Shown here: piece by piece, positions 6,259 to 12,679 of the stretch
How positions within the stretch are numbered: the first letter of the stretch is position 1
How the letters are laid out: each line of letters opens with the position of its first letter
Assembly: GCA_910584075.1 (NCBI GenBank)
Contig: CAJTZI010000039.1
Coordinates: 1 to 21,479, forward strand
Direction of reading: 5' to 3'
Origin: an uncultured Oscillibacter sp.
GTDB lineage: Bacteria > Bacillota > Clostridia > Oscillospirales > Oscillospiraceae
Length of the DNA: 21,479 nt
Translations under genes and position numbers: made by a program
The notes under the pieces: model-generated
Databases searched by the model: none
The model's input: only the letters and a program-made list of their open reading frames with translations
What the model was told of the DNA's origin: nothing

Positions 6259-7201
6259 ACGCTGTTTCCATGCCGGCGATGAACTGCTCCAGCATGGCGG
6301 CCTCGTCCTGGTACCAGGTGTTCCGTTCCCTGAGGGTCAGGTCCTCCCGCTCCAGACCGGGCTGGAAAAGCCGCCGCACCGCCACGGGCTGGGCCAGAAT
6401 CCGGTTGGCCAGGGTATAGGGCTCCGGGTAGGTGAAACAGGGCTCCAGGGGCAGCTCCGCCTGCGTCAGGCGCCAGCTGAGATACGCCCCGGAGAAGTTG
6501 GGAGCTTCCGGCGGCCTCAGCTCCGAAAACGCCTCCTGCGGCAAAAGCATTTTCGCCAGGACCACCAGCCCGTAGGCGTTGAGGCACTGGAGTTTTTGAT
6601 ACTTGGCGGCGGTTTTCAGCTGGCCGTAGGAGGCGCAGGCCGACTGGAGGTGGTCCGTCATGCCAGCCGTGTCCCGGCGCAGGAGGCACAGCAGAAAGCC
6701 CACCACGGACCGCTCCCACAGGGGGCGCTTTGCGGAGAGAAATTTTTCCGCCCGCCGGATTTCCGCCGCCTCGTCAAAGCGGGGAGCTCCCTCCCGGTTG
6801 TACAGCAGGCACATGAGGAGATTCATGGCGCACACCAGCATGGGATGGCCGTTTCTGCTCATGCCCAGCTCCGGCGGCAGGAGGCGGTACAGCTCCTTTG
6901 GACCCTCGCAGGCGGCGCAGTCCAGCAGGGGCCACAGGTCCTGACAGTGGTCGAGGCCTCCGGCCATCCCCGGCAGAAGACGGGTTCGGGTGACCTGGAA
7001 AAAGCAGCGGTGGAGCGTCTCAAAGTCCCCTGTCTGAAGAGACGAGGAGATGACGGACTCCAAAATCCTCTGGTAGTCGGAGCTGATATAGCCCATCCAC
7101 TTTACGACGGCCTTTTGAAAATCCCGCTCCTCTTCTGTGCCGGAGTGCAGCCTGTCGTACATCGCTCCAAACCGGGTCATATAGGCGCTGATGTCGGTCA
7201 T
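6257..7201 (-). CDS. Hypothetical protein, 314 aa, helical
   Basis: I do not recognise this protein. It is soluble, with no signal peptide and no clear membrane span, and is rich in leucine-heavy helices. Examples are LVCAMNLLMCLLYNREG at about 121-137 and SVVGFLLCLLRRDTAGMTDH in the middle. It has several cysteines but no metal-type clustering. The general look is of a helical-repeat (TPR-like) scaffold; some Imm49-type immunity proteins look similar, but I cannot support that name. The start ATG has an AGGAGG site (7211-7216) at a good distance. Coding use matches its neighbours. It is transcribed alone, convergent with the thi operon and divergent from guaD. A weak divergent promoter (TTGATT, 17 bases, CATTAT on the minus strand near 7230-7260) is possible. 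Confidence 0.75.
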   Translation of the reverse strand: MTDISAYMTRFGAMYDRLHSGTEEERDFQKAVVKWMGYISSDYQRILESVISSSLQTGDFETLHRCFFQVTRTRLLPGMAGGLDHCQDLWPLLDCAACEGPKELYRLLPPELGMSRNGHPMLVCAMNLLMCLLYNREGAPRFDEAAEIRRAEKFLSAKRPLWERSVVGFLLCLLRRDTAGMTDHLQSACASYGQLKTAAKYQKLQCLNAYGLVVLAKMLLPQEAFSELRPPEAPNFSGAYLSWRLTQAELPLEPCFTYPEPYTLANRILAQPVAVRRLFQPGLEREDLTLRERNTWYQDEAAMLEQFIAGMETA

Positions 7202-7285
7202 TGCAGAGTTCCTCCTGTCTTCGTTGTTCTGCTATAATGGCACACAGCCGCGGAAAAATCAAGGACTTAAAGAGGGGGCCGGCTC

Positions 7286-7314
7286 TTGCGCTCCGGCTCC
7301 GACTGTGGTATGAT
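7286..7314 (+). promoter_or_regulatory. Likely promoter of the guaD riboswitch transcript
   Basis: The -10 TATGAT (7309-7314) carries an extended TG motif (TGGTATGAT) and is 17 bases from a poor -35, TTGCGC (7286-7291). The start would be near 7321, 20 bases before the purine aptamer. An alternative extended -10, TGCTATAAT at 7230-7238, lies further up without a good -35. Confidence 0.6.
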
Positions 7315-7340
7315 TAAAATCAACCAGAGAAAAGTGAACA

Positions 7341-7406
7341 GCTCATATAATTTCGCTGTGATGGCGCGAAAGTTTCTACCGGGCCGCCCAAGGCTCTGCT
7401 ATGAGT
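7341..7406 (+). promoter_or_regulatory. Purine riboswitch aptamer, guanine type
   Basis: P1 pairs CTCATA (7342-7347) with TATGAG (7400-7405), with an added G-U pair outside. The core has TATAAT in J1/2, a P2 stem TTCGC/GCGAA (7352-7356 and 7366-7370), the invariant GTTTCTACC in J2/3 (7372-7380), and a P3 stem GGGCC/GGCTC. The loops hold the GG and CC pairs used for the L2-L3 kissing contact. The base before the P1 3' strand is C (the C74 equivalent), which specifies guanine/hypoxanthine rather than adenine. It lies just upstream of a guanine deaminase gene. Confidence 0.94.
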
Positions 7407-7414
7407 GTCTTTCC

Positions 7415-7452
7415 GCAGGGGGACCCGCCCTGCCGGGGAGGCGCTTTTCTTT
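7415..7452 (+). terminator. Expression platform of the guanine riboswitch (competing hairpins and terminator)
   Basis: Two hairpins compete. GCAGGG (7415-7420) can pair with CCCTGC (7428-7433). CGCCC (7426-7430) can pair with GGCG/G (7438-7443, one bulged A), and this second hairpin is followed by TTTTCTTT, as in an intrinsic terminator. GCAGGG can also pair with CTCTGC (7394-7399) inside the aptamer. The layout permits a guanine-ON switch. The terminator stem is short, so confidence is moderate. Confidence 0.6.
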
Positions 7453-7480
7453 CTGCAAAATTTGTGAAAGAGGTGTTACC

Positions 7481-8752
7481 ATGGCTTTGACGATTTTGAA
7501 GGGCACTGTCATCTCCGCCCCGGCCCTGGGGAAACTGGACGTGACCGAGCGGGGGTATCTCATCGCGGAGGAGGGAAAGGTCACCGGTGTGTTTCCCGTC
7601 CTGCCGAAGCGGTACGCCGGGGCGGCGGCAGAGGATTTTGGAGACGCGCTCATCCTCCAGGCTCCGGCGGACCTGCACCTCCACGCGCCCCAGTACCCCA
7701 TGATGGGCATGGGCATGGACCTGCCTCTGCTGGACTGGCTGAATACCTACGCCTTTCCCACAGAGGCCCGGTTTGCCGACCCGGACTATGCCAGGGAGGT
7801 CTACCGCCGGCTGGCTCAGGACCTCATCGCAAACGGCACCACCCGGGTGTGCATGTTCTCCTCCCTGCACCGCCGGGCCACGCTGATTCTGATGGAAGAG
7901 CTGGAAAAGGCCGGGGTCACCGGGTATGTGGGCAAGGTGAACATGGACCGCAACGGCGCGCCCAATCTCCAGGAGACCACGGAGGAATCTGTGGCGGAGA
8001 CCCTGCGGTGGCTGGAGGAGTGCAGTGATTTCCGGTATGTCAGGCCTATGGTGACGCCCCGGTTCACACCCTCCTGCACCAATGAACTGATGGCCTTTTT
8101 GGGCAGGCTGGCGGCGGAGCGGAACCTGCCCGTCCAGTCCCACCTGTCGGAGAACACGGCGGAGGGGGCCTGGGTCCGGGAGCTGCACCCGGACTGCACA
8201 CAGTACTGGGAGACCTACGCCAAGTACGGCCTGTGGAACGGCCGCACGGTGATGGCCCACTGTGTCTGGTGCGATGAGCGGGAGCGGCGGGCCATGAAAG
8301 ACGCCGGAGTCACCGCCGTCCACTGCCCGGACTCCAACCAGAATATCTGCTCTGGCGTGGCCCCGGTGCGGGTGCTGCTGAGAGAGGGCGTCAAAGTGGT
8401 CCTGGGCACCGACGTGGCCGGCGGCGACACGCTGAGCATGCTGGACGCGGCCTCCTCCGCCATCCGGGCCTCCAAGGCCCGGCGGGTCATGGATAACTGG
8501 GGGACGGACTTCCTCTCCGCGGCGGAGGCCTGGTATCTGGCCGCGTCCGCCGGGGCAGCGTTCTTCGGCCAGCAGCCCGGCTTCGCCCCGGGCAATTCTC
8601 TCCACGCCCTGGTGCTGGACGACAGCCGGCTGCTCCAACCCCACCCTCTGACGCCGGAGGAGCGGCTGGAACGGTGCCTGTATGTCCGGCAGCCCGGGGC
8701 CATCCGGGCGGTGTGGAGCGCGGGAAGAAAGGTGTTTTCCGCGGAGGACTGA
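7481..8752 (+). CDS. guaD: Guanine deaminase (amidohydrolase)
   Basis: This 423-aa cytosolic zinc amidohydrolase converts guanine to xanthine plus ammonia. Motifs in order: the metal-binding DLHLHAPQYP, the guanine-pocket TPRFTPSC, the HLSEN histidine, AHCVWCDERE, HCPDSNQNICSG and the metal Asp in GTDVAGGDTLSM. The APQYP and PRF.PSC motifs are specific to guanine deaminases among amidohydrolases. The start is ATG 7481, with AAAGAGGTG (7467-7475) at the right distance; in-frame sequence further upstream is the riboswitch leader and should not be translated. The gene stands alone behind a guanine-type riboswitch. It may feed xanthine or ammonia use; no other purine catabolism gene is in the window. 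Confidence 0.95.
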   Translation: MALTILKGTVISAPALGKLDVTERGYLIAEEGKVTGVFPVLPKRYAGAAAEDFGDALILQAPADLHLHAPQYPMMGMGMDLPLLDWLNTYAFPTEARFADPDYAREVYRRLAQDLIANGTTRVCMFSSLHRRATLILMEELEKAGVTGYVGKVNMDRNGAPNLQETTEESVAETLRWLEECSDFRYVRPMVTPRFTPSCTNELMAFLGRLAAERNLPVQSHLSENTAEGAWVRELHPDCTQYWETYAKYGLWNGRTVMAHCVWCDERERRAMKDAGVTAVHCPDSNQNICSGVAPVRVLLREGVKVVLGTDVAGGDTLSMLDAASSAIRASKARRVMDNWGTDFLSAAEAWYLAASAGAAFFGQQPGFAPGNSLHALVLDDSRLLQPHPLTPEERLERCLYVRQPGAIRAVWSAGRKVFSAED

Positions 8753-8763
8753 GAGCGTTTGGG

Positions 8764-8825
8764 GCCGCCCTTTTCAAAGGGCGGCGGGTCCAGGGCGGAG
8801 CCCTGGCGGGTTGGGCGGAGCCCAA
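8764..8825. repeat. Triple-hairpin extragenic repeat
   Basis: Three inverted repeats follow each other: GCCGCCC/GGGCGGC (8764-8785), CCAGGGC-GGA-GCCCTGG (8790-8806) and TTGGGC-GGA-GCCCAA (8811-8825). The last two share the GGGCGGAGCCC core with the same GGA loop, so they look like diverged copies. No T-run follows on the plus strand, so it is not a typical terminator, although it sits between guaD and the next gene. Its look resembles palindromic extragenic elements dispersed in high-GC Clostridia; copy number cannot be seen here. Confidence 0.65.
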
Positions 8826-8846
8826 AAAGAAAGGAGCGCCGTTCCT

Positions 8847-9248
8847 ATGGAAATCATGAATCAGCCGGTAAATCCGGATACCCCCTTTTTCTTCCGGGAC
8901 AGTCCCCTCTCCCTGCCGCTGTACCTGACCCTGGAGAAGCGGATTTTAGCGGAATTTCCGGATACCCGCGTCCGGGTGCAGAAGACCCAGATCTCCTTTT
9001 CCAACAGACGGAATTTTGCCTTCGCCTCCCTCCTCCCCGCCCGGCGGGCGGCGGCGCGGCCCAATCCCTATCTCACCGTCACCGTGGGCCTCGGCCGCCG
9101 GCTGGACTCTCTCCGGGTGGACGCCGCCTCGGAGCCCTGCCCGGGCCGCTGGACCCACCATATTGTCATTGGCTCGGCGGAGGAGATCGATGGGGAGCTC
9201 ATGGACTGGATTTGGGAGGCGGCGGAGTTTTCCGCCCAAAAACGCTGA
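8847..9248 (+). CDS. DUF5655 domain-containing protein
   Basis: This 133-aa protein has no known enzymatic role. The family pattern is clear: KTQISFSNRRNFAFAS in the first half, YLTVTVGLGRRLDS in the middle, and RWTHHIVIGSAEEIDGELM near the end. DUF5655 proteins resemble small DNA/RNA-binding or transporter-associated domains, but their function is not established. The start ATG 8847 follows AAAGGAG by about 10 bases; a second in-frame ATG at 8856 is further from that site. It has no visible promoter of its own and lies right after the triple-hairpin repeat. The next gene has its own promoter. Confidence 0.82.
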   Translation: MEIMNQPVNPDTPFFFRDSPLSLPLYLTLEKRILAEFPDTRVRVQKTQISFSNRRNFAFASLLPARRAAARPNPYLTVTVGLGRRLDSLRVDAASEPCPGRWTHHIVIGSAEEIDGELMDWIWEAAEFSAQKR

Positions 9249-9264
9249 AATTTTTGCAAAATCC

Positions 9265-9295
9265 TTGACATGGAAGTTACTTGATAGTTTACACT
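9265..9295 (+). promoter_or_regulatory. MerR-type promoter with 19-bp spacer
   Basis: TTGACA (9265-9270) and TACACT (9290-9295) are 19 bases apart instead of 17. The spacer holds short dyads (AAGT-T-ACTT and ACT-TGAT-AGT). Overlong spacers with internal symmetry are the signature of promoters that MerR-family proteins untwist. The encoded MerR-RDD protein begins 23 bases later, so autoregulation is likely. Confidence 0.82.
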
Positions 9296-9317
9296 GGGGG
9301 TAAAAGGAGGCGGTGAG

Positions 9318-10793
9318 ATGACCAGTAAGGAGATGGAGGCCCGCTCCGGTGTGCCCCGGGCCAATATCCGCTACTACGAGTCGGAGGGGCTGCTGACCCC
9401 CGCCCGGGCCGGGAACGGCTACCGGGATTACAGCGAGGCGGATCTGGCGGTTCTGGAGAAGATCAAGCTGCTGCGGCGGCTGGGCGTTCCCATGGAGGAG
9501 CTGAAGGAGCTCCGGCGGGGCTCCCGGAGCCTGCCGGAGGCCCTGGACCGCCGTCTGGCGGAGCTCGACGGGGAGCGGGGGACTCTGGAACGGGTGGAGC
9601 AGGTCTGCGGGGAGCTGCGGCGGTCCGGAGAGAGCTTTGAGACGCTGGACCCGGGGGCCTACCTCTTGGCCCTGGACGCCCCGGCTTTGCCCGCCGCGGA
9701 CGGAGAGGTGTGGTGGAAGGCCCCGTCCGCCCCGGCTCTGCCGGAGACCGACGCCCTGCCGGTGTACACCGGCCTCACCCGGCGGCTGCTGGCGCGGCTC
9801 TTTGACGAATATGGACTGCTGTTGCTGCTGCTGGCGGTCGCTGCCCTGATGGGGCACAACCCCGCCCTCGCCAGCGGACTGGCGCTCCAGATCGCCGTTC
9901 ATGTGATCTGGCTGTTTTTGGAGCCGCTGCTGCTGCGCCTTCTCGGTACCACCCCCGGCAAGGCCCTGCTGGGACTGCGGATTACCGGGCGGGACGGGGA
10001 GAAGCTGACGTACTCCGAGGGCTTCACCCGGCACCTGCTGCTGCTGTGGCACGGTGAGGGCGCGTTTATTCCCATCTGGTCCTGGATTCAGATGTTTCGC
10101 ACCGCCAACCGATGCTGGAACGACGAGCCCCAGCCCTGGGACACGGACACCGCCTATACGGCCGCCCCGTTTCGGCCTTTGCGGCACGCCGCCGGCTTTG
10201 TCCTGGCGTCAGTGCTGGTGCTGGCGTGCGCCGAGGCGGCCAACAGCTATTCCCAGCTGCCCCCCAACCGGGGGCCCCTGACGGTGGCGGAGTTCGCCGA
10301 GAACTACAACCGCCAGGCCGCCTATATCGGCCAGTCCTCTATCTGGAGGCTGGACGAAGCGGGCCTTTGGGAGCGGCTGCCGAACCCACCGGGAGGCGTT
10401 ATGATCGATCTGAGCGGCGGCCGAAGCGAGGATGACAACTTTCGCTATACTCTGGAGAACGGGGCGGTGCGGGCCGTTACCCTGGAGCGGTCTGTGGAGA
10501 ACACGGAGGATTGGGTCTGGTTTCCGGTTGATTCCATCACCACAGCGGCCACGGCCCTGATCTGGGCCCAGGAGGATGTCCCACTCTGGACCTTTGGGCG
10601 GAAAGCCCTGTTCAGTGATCTGGCGAATGCGGACTGGGAAAACGGCTTCACCCTCCGGGGAAACGGCGCCGTCGTCACCTGGGAGGTGGAGAGCCGGAAT
10701 TTTCACATCAGCGGGGACTCCGGGCTGGCCATTCCAAACGACAAAGAGAACAACTTTTTCTCCCTCCGCTGCACCATCGCCCTGGAGGGATAG
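9318..10793 (+). CDS. MerR-type regulator fused to RDD membrane domain and C-terminal extracytoplasmic region
   Basis: This is a 491-aa fusion. Residues 1-70 are a MerR winged helix (NIRYYESEGLLTPAR, NGYRDYSEADL). Residues about 75-105 form a charged dimerisation helix. Residues about 155-270 are an RDD membrane domain with hydrophobic spans near 166-178 and 186-209 and the hallmark LGTTPGKALLGLRI (209-222). A further span at about 291-308 precedes a tail of roughly 180 residues that is probably outside the cell and matches nothing I know. The start ATG has AGGAGG at 7 bases. The build suggests a membrane-tethered one-component sensor: a signal at the tail or membrane would act on the DNA-binding head. 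The ligand and targets beyond its own promoter are unknown. Membrane anchoring is inference from hydrophobicity. Confidence 0.88.
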   Translation: MTSKEMEARSGVPRANIRYYESEGLLTPARAGNGYRDYSEADLAVLEKIKLLRRLGVPMEELKELRRGSRSLPEALDRRLAELDGERGTLERVEQVCGELRRSGESFETLDPGAYLLALDAPALPAADGEVWWKAPSAPALPETDALPVYTGLTRRLLARLFDEYGLLLLLLAVAALMGHNPALASGLALQIAVHVIWLFLEPLLLRLLGTTPGKALLGLRITGRDGEKLTYSEGFTRHLLLLWHGEGAFIPIWSWIQMFRTANRCWNDEPQPWDTDTAYTAAPFRPLRHAAGFVLASVLVLACAEAANSYSQLPPNRGPLTVAEFAENYNRQAAYIGQSSIWRLDEAGLWERLPNPPGGVMIDLSGGRSEDDNFRYTLENGAVRAVTLERSVENTEDWVWFPVDSITTAATALIWAQEDVPLWTFGRKALFSDLANADWENGFTLRGNGAVVTWEVESRNFHISGDSGLAIPNDKENNFFSLRCTIALEG

Positions 10794-10798
10794 CGCGG

Positions 10799-10817
10799 GG
10801 GCGGCTGTCAGCCGCCC
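10799..10817. terminator. GC-rich hairpin after the MerR-RDD gene
   Basis: GGGCGGC and GCCGCCC form a 7-bp stem with a 5-base loop, 6 bases after the stop. There is no T-run, so it may only be a pause or 3'-end stabiliser. A second hairpin, GGGGCGGAT/ATCCGTCCC with one G-U pair, lies at 10849-10869. Confidence 0.45.
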
Positions 10818-10922
10818 GTCTCATGAGCGGTCCGGGGATTCCAGGGGAGGGGCGGATTATATCCGTCCCTGCATACCGCCGCCGGATTTTGATATTTCTC
10901 AAATATATGAATCTGCGGTTGC

Positions 10923-10964
10923 AAAAGCTGGATATTGGGTGTAAAATCCCACTATCCAGCTTTT
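10923..10964. terminator. Long-stem bidirectional terminator upstream of the his operon
   Basis: A 12-bp perfect stem (AAAAGCTGGATA with TATCCAGCTTTT) is continued by TGGG/CCCA across a 1-base internal mismatch, with an 8-base loop. The T-run on each strand comes from the stem ends. It insulates the MerR-RDD gene from the his promoter. Confidence 0.85.
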
Positions 10965-11003
10965 CACATCCCTGAAAATTTGGATAAATCGGAGAATTTA
11001 TCT

Positions 11004-11049
11004 TATTAGCGAATTACCGCTTTACTTTGCTAATATATTGAAGTAAAAT
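11004..11049 (+). promoter_or_regulatory. his operon promoter with overlapping dyad operators
   Basis: The best promoter is TTTACT (11021-11026), 17 bases, TAAAAT (11044-11049). Two dyads cover it: TTTACTT (11021-11027) with AAGTAAA (11041-11047), spanning both promoter boxes; and TATTAGCGAA (11004-11013) with TTTGCTAATA (11026-11035), 9 of 10 positions symmetric. No T-box specifier/antiterminator signature is visible, so control looks DNA-binding rather than tRNA-based. The regulator is unknown. Confidence 0.6.
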
Positions 11050-11065
11050 AGGCCGTGACAAGACG

Positions 11066-11082
11066 GGCGGGGCCTCCCCGCC
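11066..11082 (+). promoter_or_regulatory. Leader hairpin next to the hisZG ribosome site
   Basis: GGCGGGG-CCT-CCCCGCC forms a 7-bp stem ending 3 bases before the AAGGAGG (11086-11092) of hisZG. It could protect the 5' end or influence initiation. No alternative pairing that hides the ribosome site is obvious. Confidence 0.5.
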
Positions 11083-11101
11083 TCTAAGGAGGAACGTCCC
11101 C

Positions 11102-12679
11102 ATGGAATTGGATCTGAATATGCTCCGGCCCCAGGAGCGGGTTTCGCTGCGGACCCGGCTGCTGTTTGAGCGGGAGGGCTTCCGGCAGTACCACATGGGC
11201 CGGTTTGAGGAGTACGGGCTGTACCAGGAGAACCGCCGTTTTCTGGCCTCCGACCAGGTCATCACCTTCACGGACCTGGACGGGCGGCTGCTGGCCCTGA
11301 AACCCGACGTGACCCTCTCCATCGCCAAGAACGCCCGGGTGGAGGAAGGGGGCTGCGGGCAGTACTACTACGCCGAGAACGTCTACCGCCCCAGCCAGGA
11401 GAGCCACACCTTCCGGGAGATCAGCCAGATGGGCCTGGAGTGCATCGGCGCGGTGGACGACGCCGTCACGGCCCAGGCGGTGTCCCTGGCGGTGCGGAGC
11501 CTGGCCCTGACGGGCCGGGACTTTGCGGTGGAGTTGAGCCACATGGGCTTTGTCACCGGCCTCTTTGACGCCGTAGGGGCCCCGGAGGCCATCCGGCCAA
11601 GGCTTCTGACCTGCGTCCGGGACCGGAACATCCACGAGCTCCAGAAGGCGGCGGAGGCGGCGGGACTGTCCCGGCAGGGGACGGAGGCGCTGTGCCGCCT
11701 GCCGGCCCTGGCGGGGGAGTGGGAGACGGTACTGGCATCGGCGGAGCCCCTGGCTCTCAACGCCCCCATGGGCGGGGCCCTCGAGGAGCTGCGAAAGCTC
11801 TGTGAGACCCTGGAAGAGCGGGGGGAGACGGAGCGCGTGCGGCTGGACCTGTCCCTTGCCAACGATATGGACTACTACAACGGCCTGGTGCTCCAGGGGT
11901 ACCTCACAGGGCTGCCCCGGGCCGTATTGAAGGGCGGGCGGTACGACCCTCTGGCGGCGCAGTTCCGCCCCGGGGCCCGGGCCGTCGGCTTCGCGCTGTA
12001 TCTGGACGAGCTGGACCGCCTGGCGGAGCCCTCGCCGGAAAAGGCCGGGGAGATGATGCTGAACGTGGCCCTCCCCAAGGGCCGCCTGGGGGACAAGGTC
12101 TACGAGCTCCTGGCGGGGGTTGGCTACGGCTGCCCGGAGAATTACAGTGACACCCGCAAGCTGGTGGTGGAGAACCGGGAGGCGGGCATCCGCTACTTTC
12201 TGGTGAAGCCCAGCGACGTGGCCATCTACGTGGAGCACGGCGCGGCGGACATCGGCATCGTGGGCAAGGACATTCTGGAGGAGTCCGGTGCCGACGTATA
12301 CGAGCTGCTGGACACAGGGCTTGGAAAGTGCCGCATGTGCGTGGCGGGGCCGGTGGATTTTCGGGACGACCCGGGCCGGACGCTGCGGGTGGCGACAAAA
12401 TTTGTAAATATTGCCAAGGCGTATTACGCCGCCCAGGGGCGGGATATCGACATCATCAAGCTCAACGGCTCCATCGAGCTGGCCCCCATCCTGGGGCTTT
12501 CGGACGTGATTGTGGACATTGTGGAGACGGGCACCACCTTGAAGGAGAACCGTTTGGAGGTGCTGACGGAGTTCATGCCCATCTCCGCGAGGTTTATCGC
12601 CAACCGGGCCGCATATCAGTTCAAGCGCCGGGAGATTGAGACACTGCTGGGCAGGCTGGCGGAGGTGACGGAGACATGA
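11102..12679 (+). CDS. hisZG: HisZ-HisG fusion: ATP phosphoribosyltransferase with its regulatory subunit
   Basis: This 525-aa fusion makes the first step of histidine synthesis, joining ATP and PRPP. Residues about 1-310 are HisZ, the histidyl-tRNA synthetase-like regulatory subunit (ITFTDLDGRLLALKPDVTLSI, later KGGRYDPLAAQF). Residues 318-525 are a short-form catalytic HisG (NVALPKGRLGDK, ARFIANRAAYQF and the PRPP loop DVIVDIVETGTTLKEN at 468-483). In most bacteria with short HisG these are two proteins forming a hetero-octamer. Here they share one frame without stop or shift. Two in-frame ATGs at 12053 and 12056 mark the ancestral HisG start; a GGGGAG lies too close upstream to be a good internal site. 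AAGGAGG sits 9 bases before ATG 11102. The stop overlaps hisD. Confidence 0.95.
   Translation: MELDLNMLRPQERVSLRTRLLFEREGFRQYHMGRFEEYGLYQENRRFLASDQVITFTDLDGRLLALKPDVTLSIAKNARVEEGGCGQYYYAENVYRPSQESHTFREISQMGLECIGAVDDAVTAQAVSLAVRSLALTGRDFAVELSHMGFVTGLFDAVGAPEAIRPRLLTCVRDRNIHELQKAAEAAGLSRQGTEALCRLPALAGEWETVLASAEPLALNAPMGGALEELRKLCETLEERGETERVRLDLSLANDMDYYNGLVLQGYLTGLPRAVLKGGRYDPLAAQFRPGARAVGFALYLDELDRLAEPSPEKAGEMMLNVALPKGRLGDKVYELLAGVGYGCPENYSDTRKLVVENREAGIRYFLVKPSDVAIYVEHGAADIGIVGKDILEESGADVYELLDTGLGKCRMCVAGPVDFRDDPGRTLRVATKFVNIAKAYYAAQGRDIDIIKLNGSIELAPILGLSDVIVDIVETGTTLKENRLEVLTEFMPISARFIANRAAYQFKRREIETLLGRLAEVTET

Noticed and set aside
7286..7480. N-terminal extension of guanine deaminase
   Set aside because: The segment holds the promoter and purine riboswitch, and the good ribosome site lies before ATG 7481.
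8764..8825. CRISPR-like repeats
   Set aside because: Only two short palindromes with 4-base spacing; no spacers of 30-40 bases and no cas genes.
10794..11101. T-box leader for the his operon
   Set aside because: The conserved T-box sequence and the specifier/antiterminator arrangement are missing. The hairpin at 10923-10964 is a plain terminator placed before the promoter.
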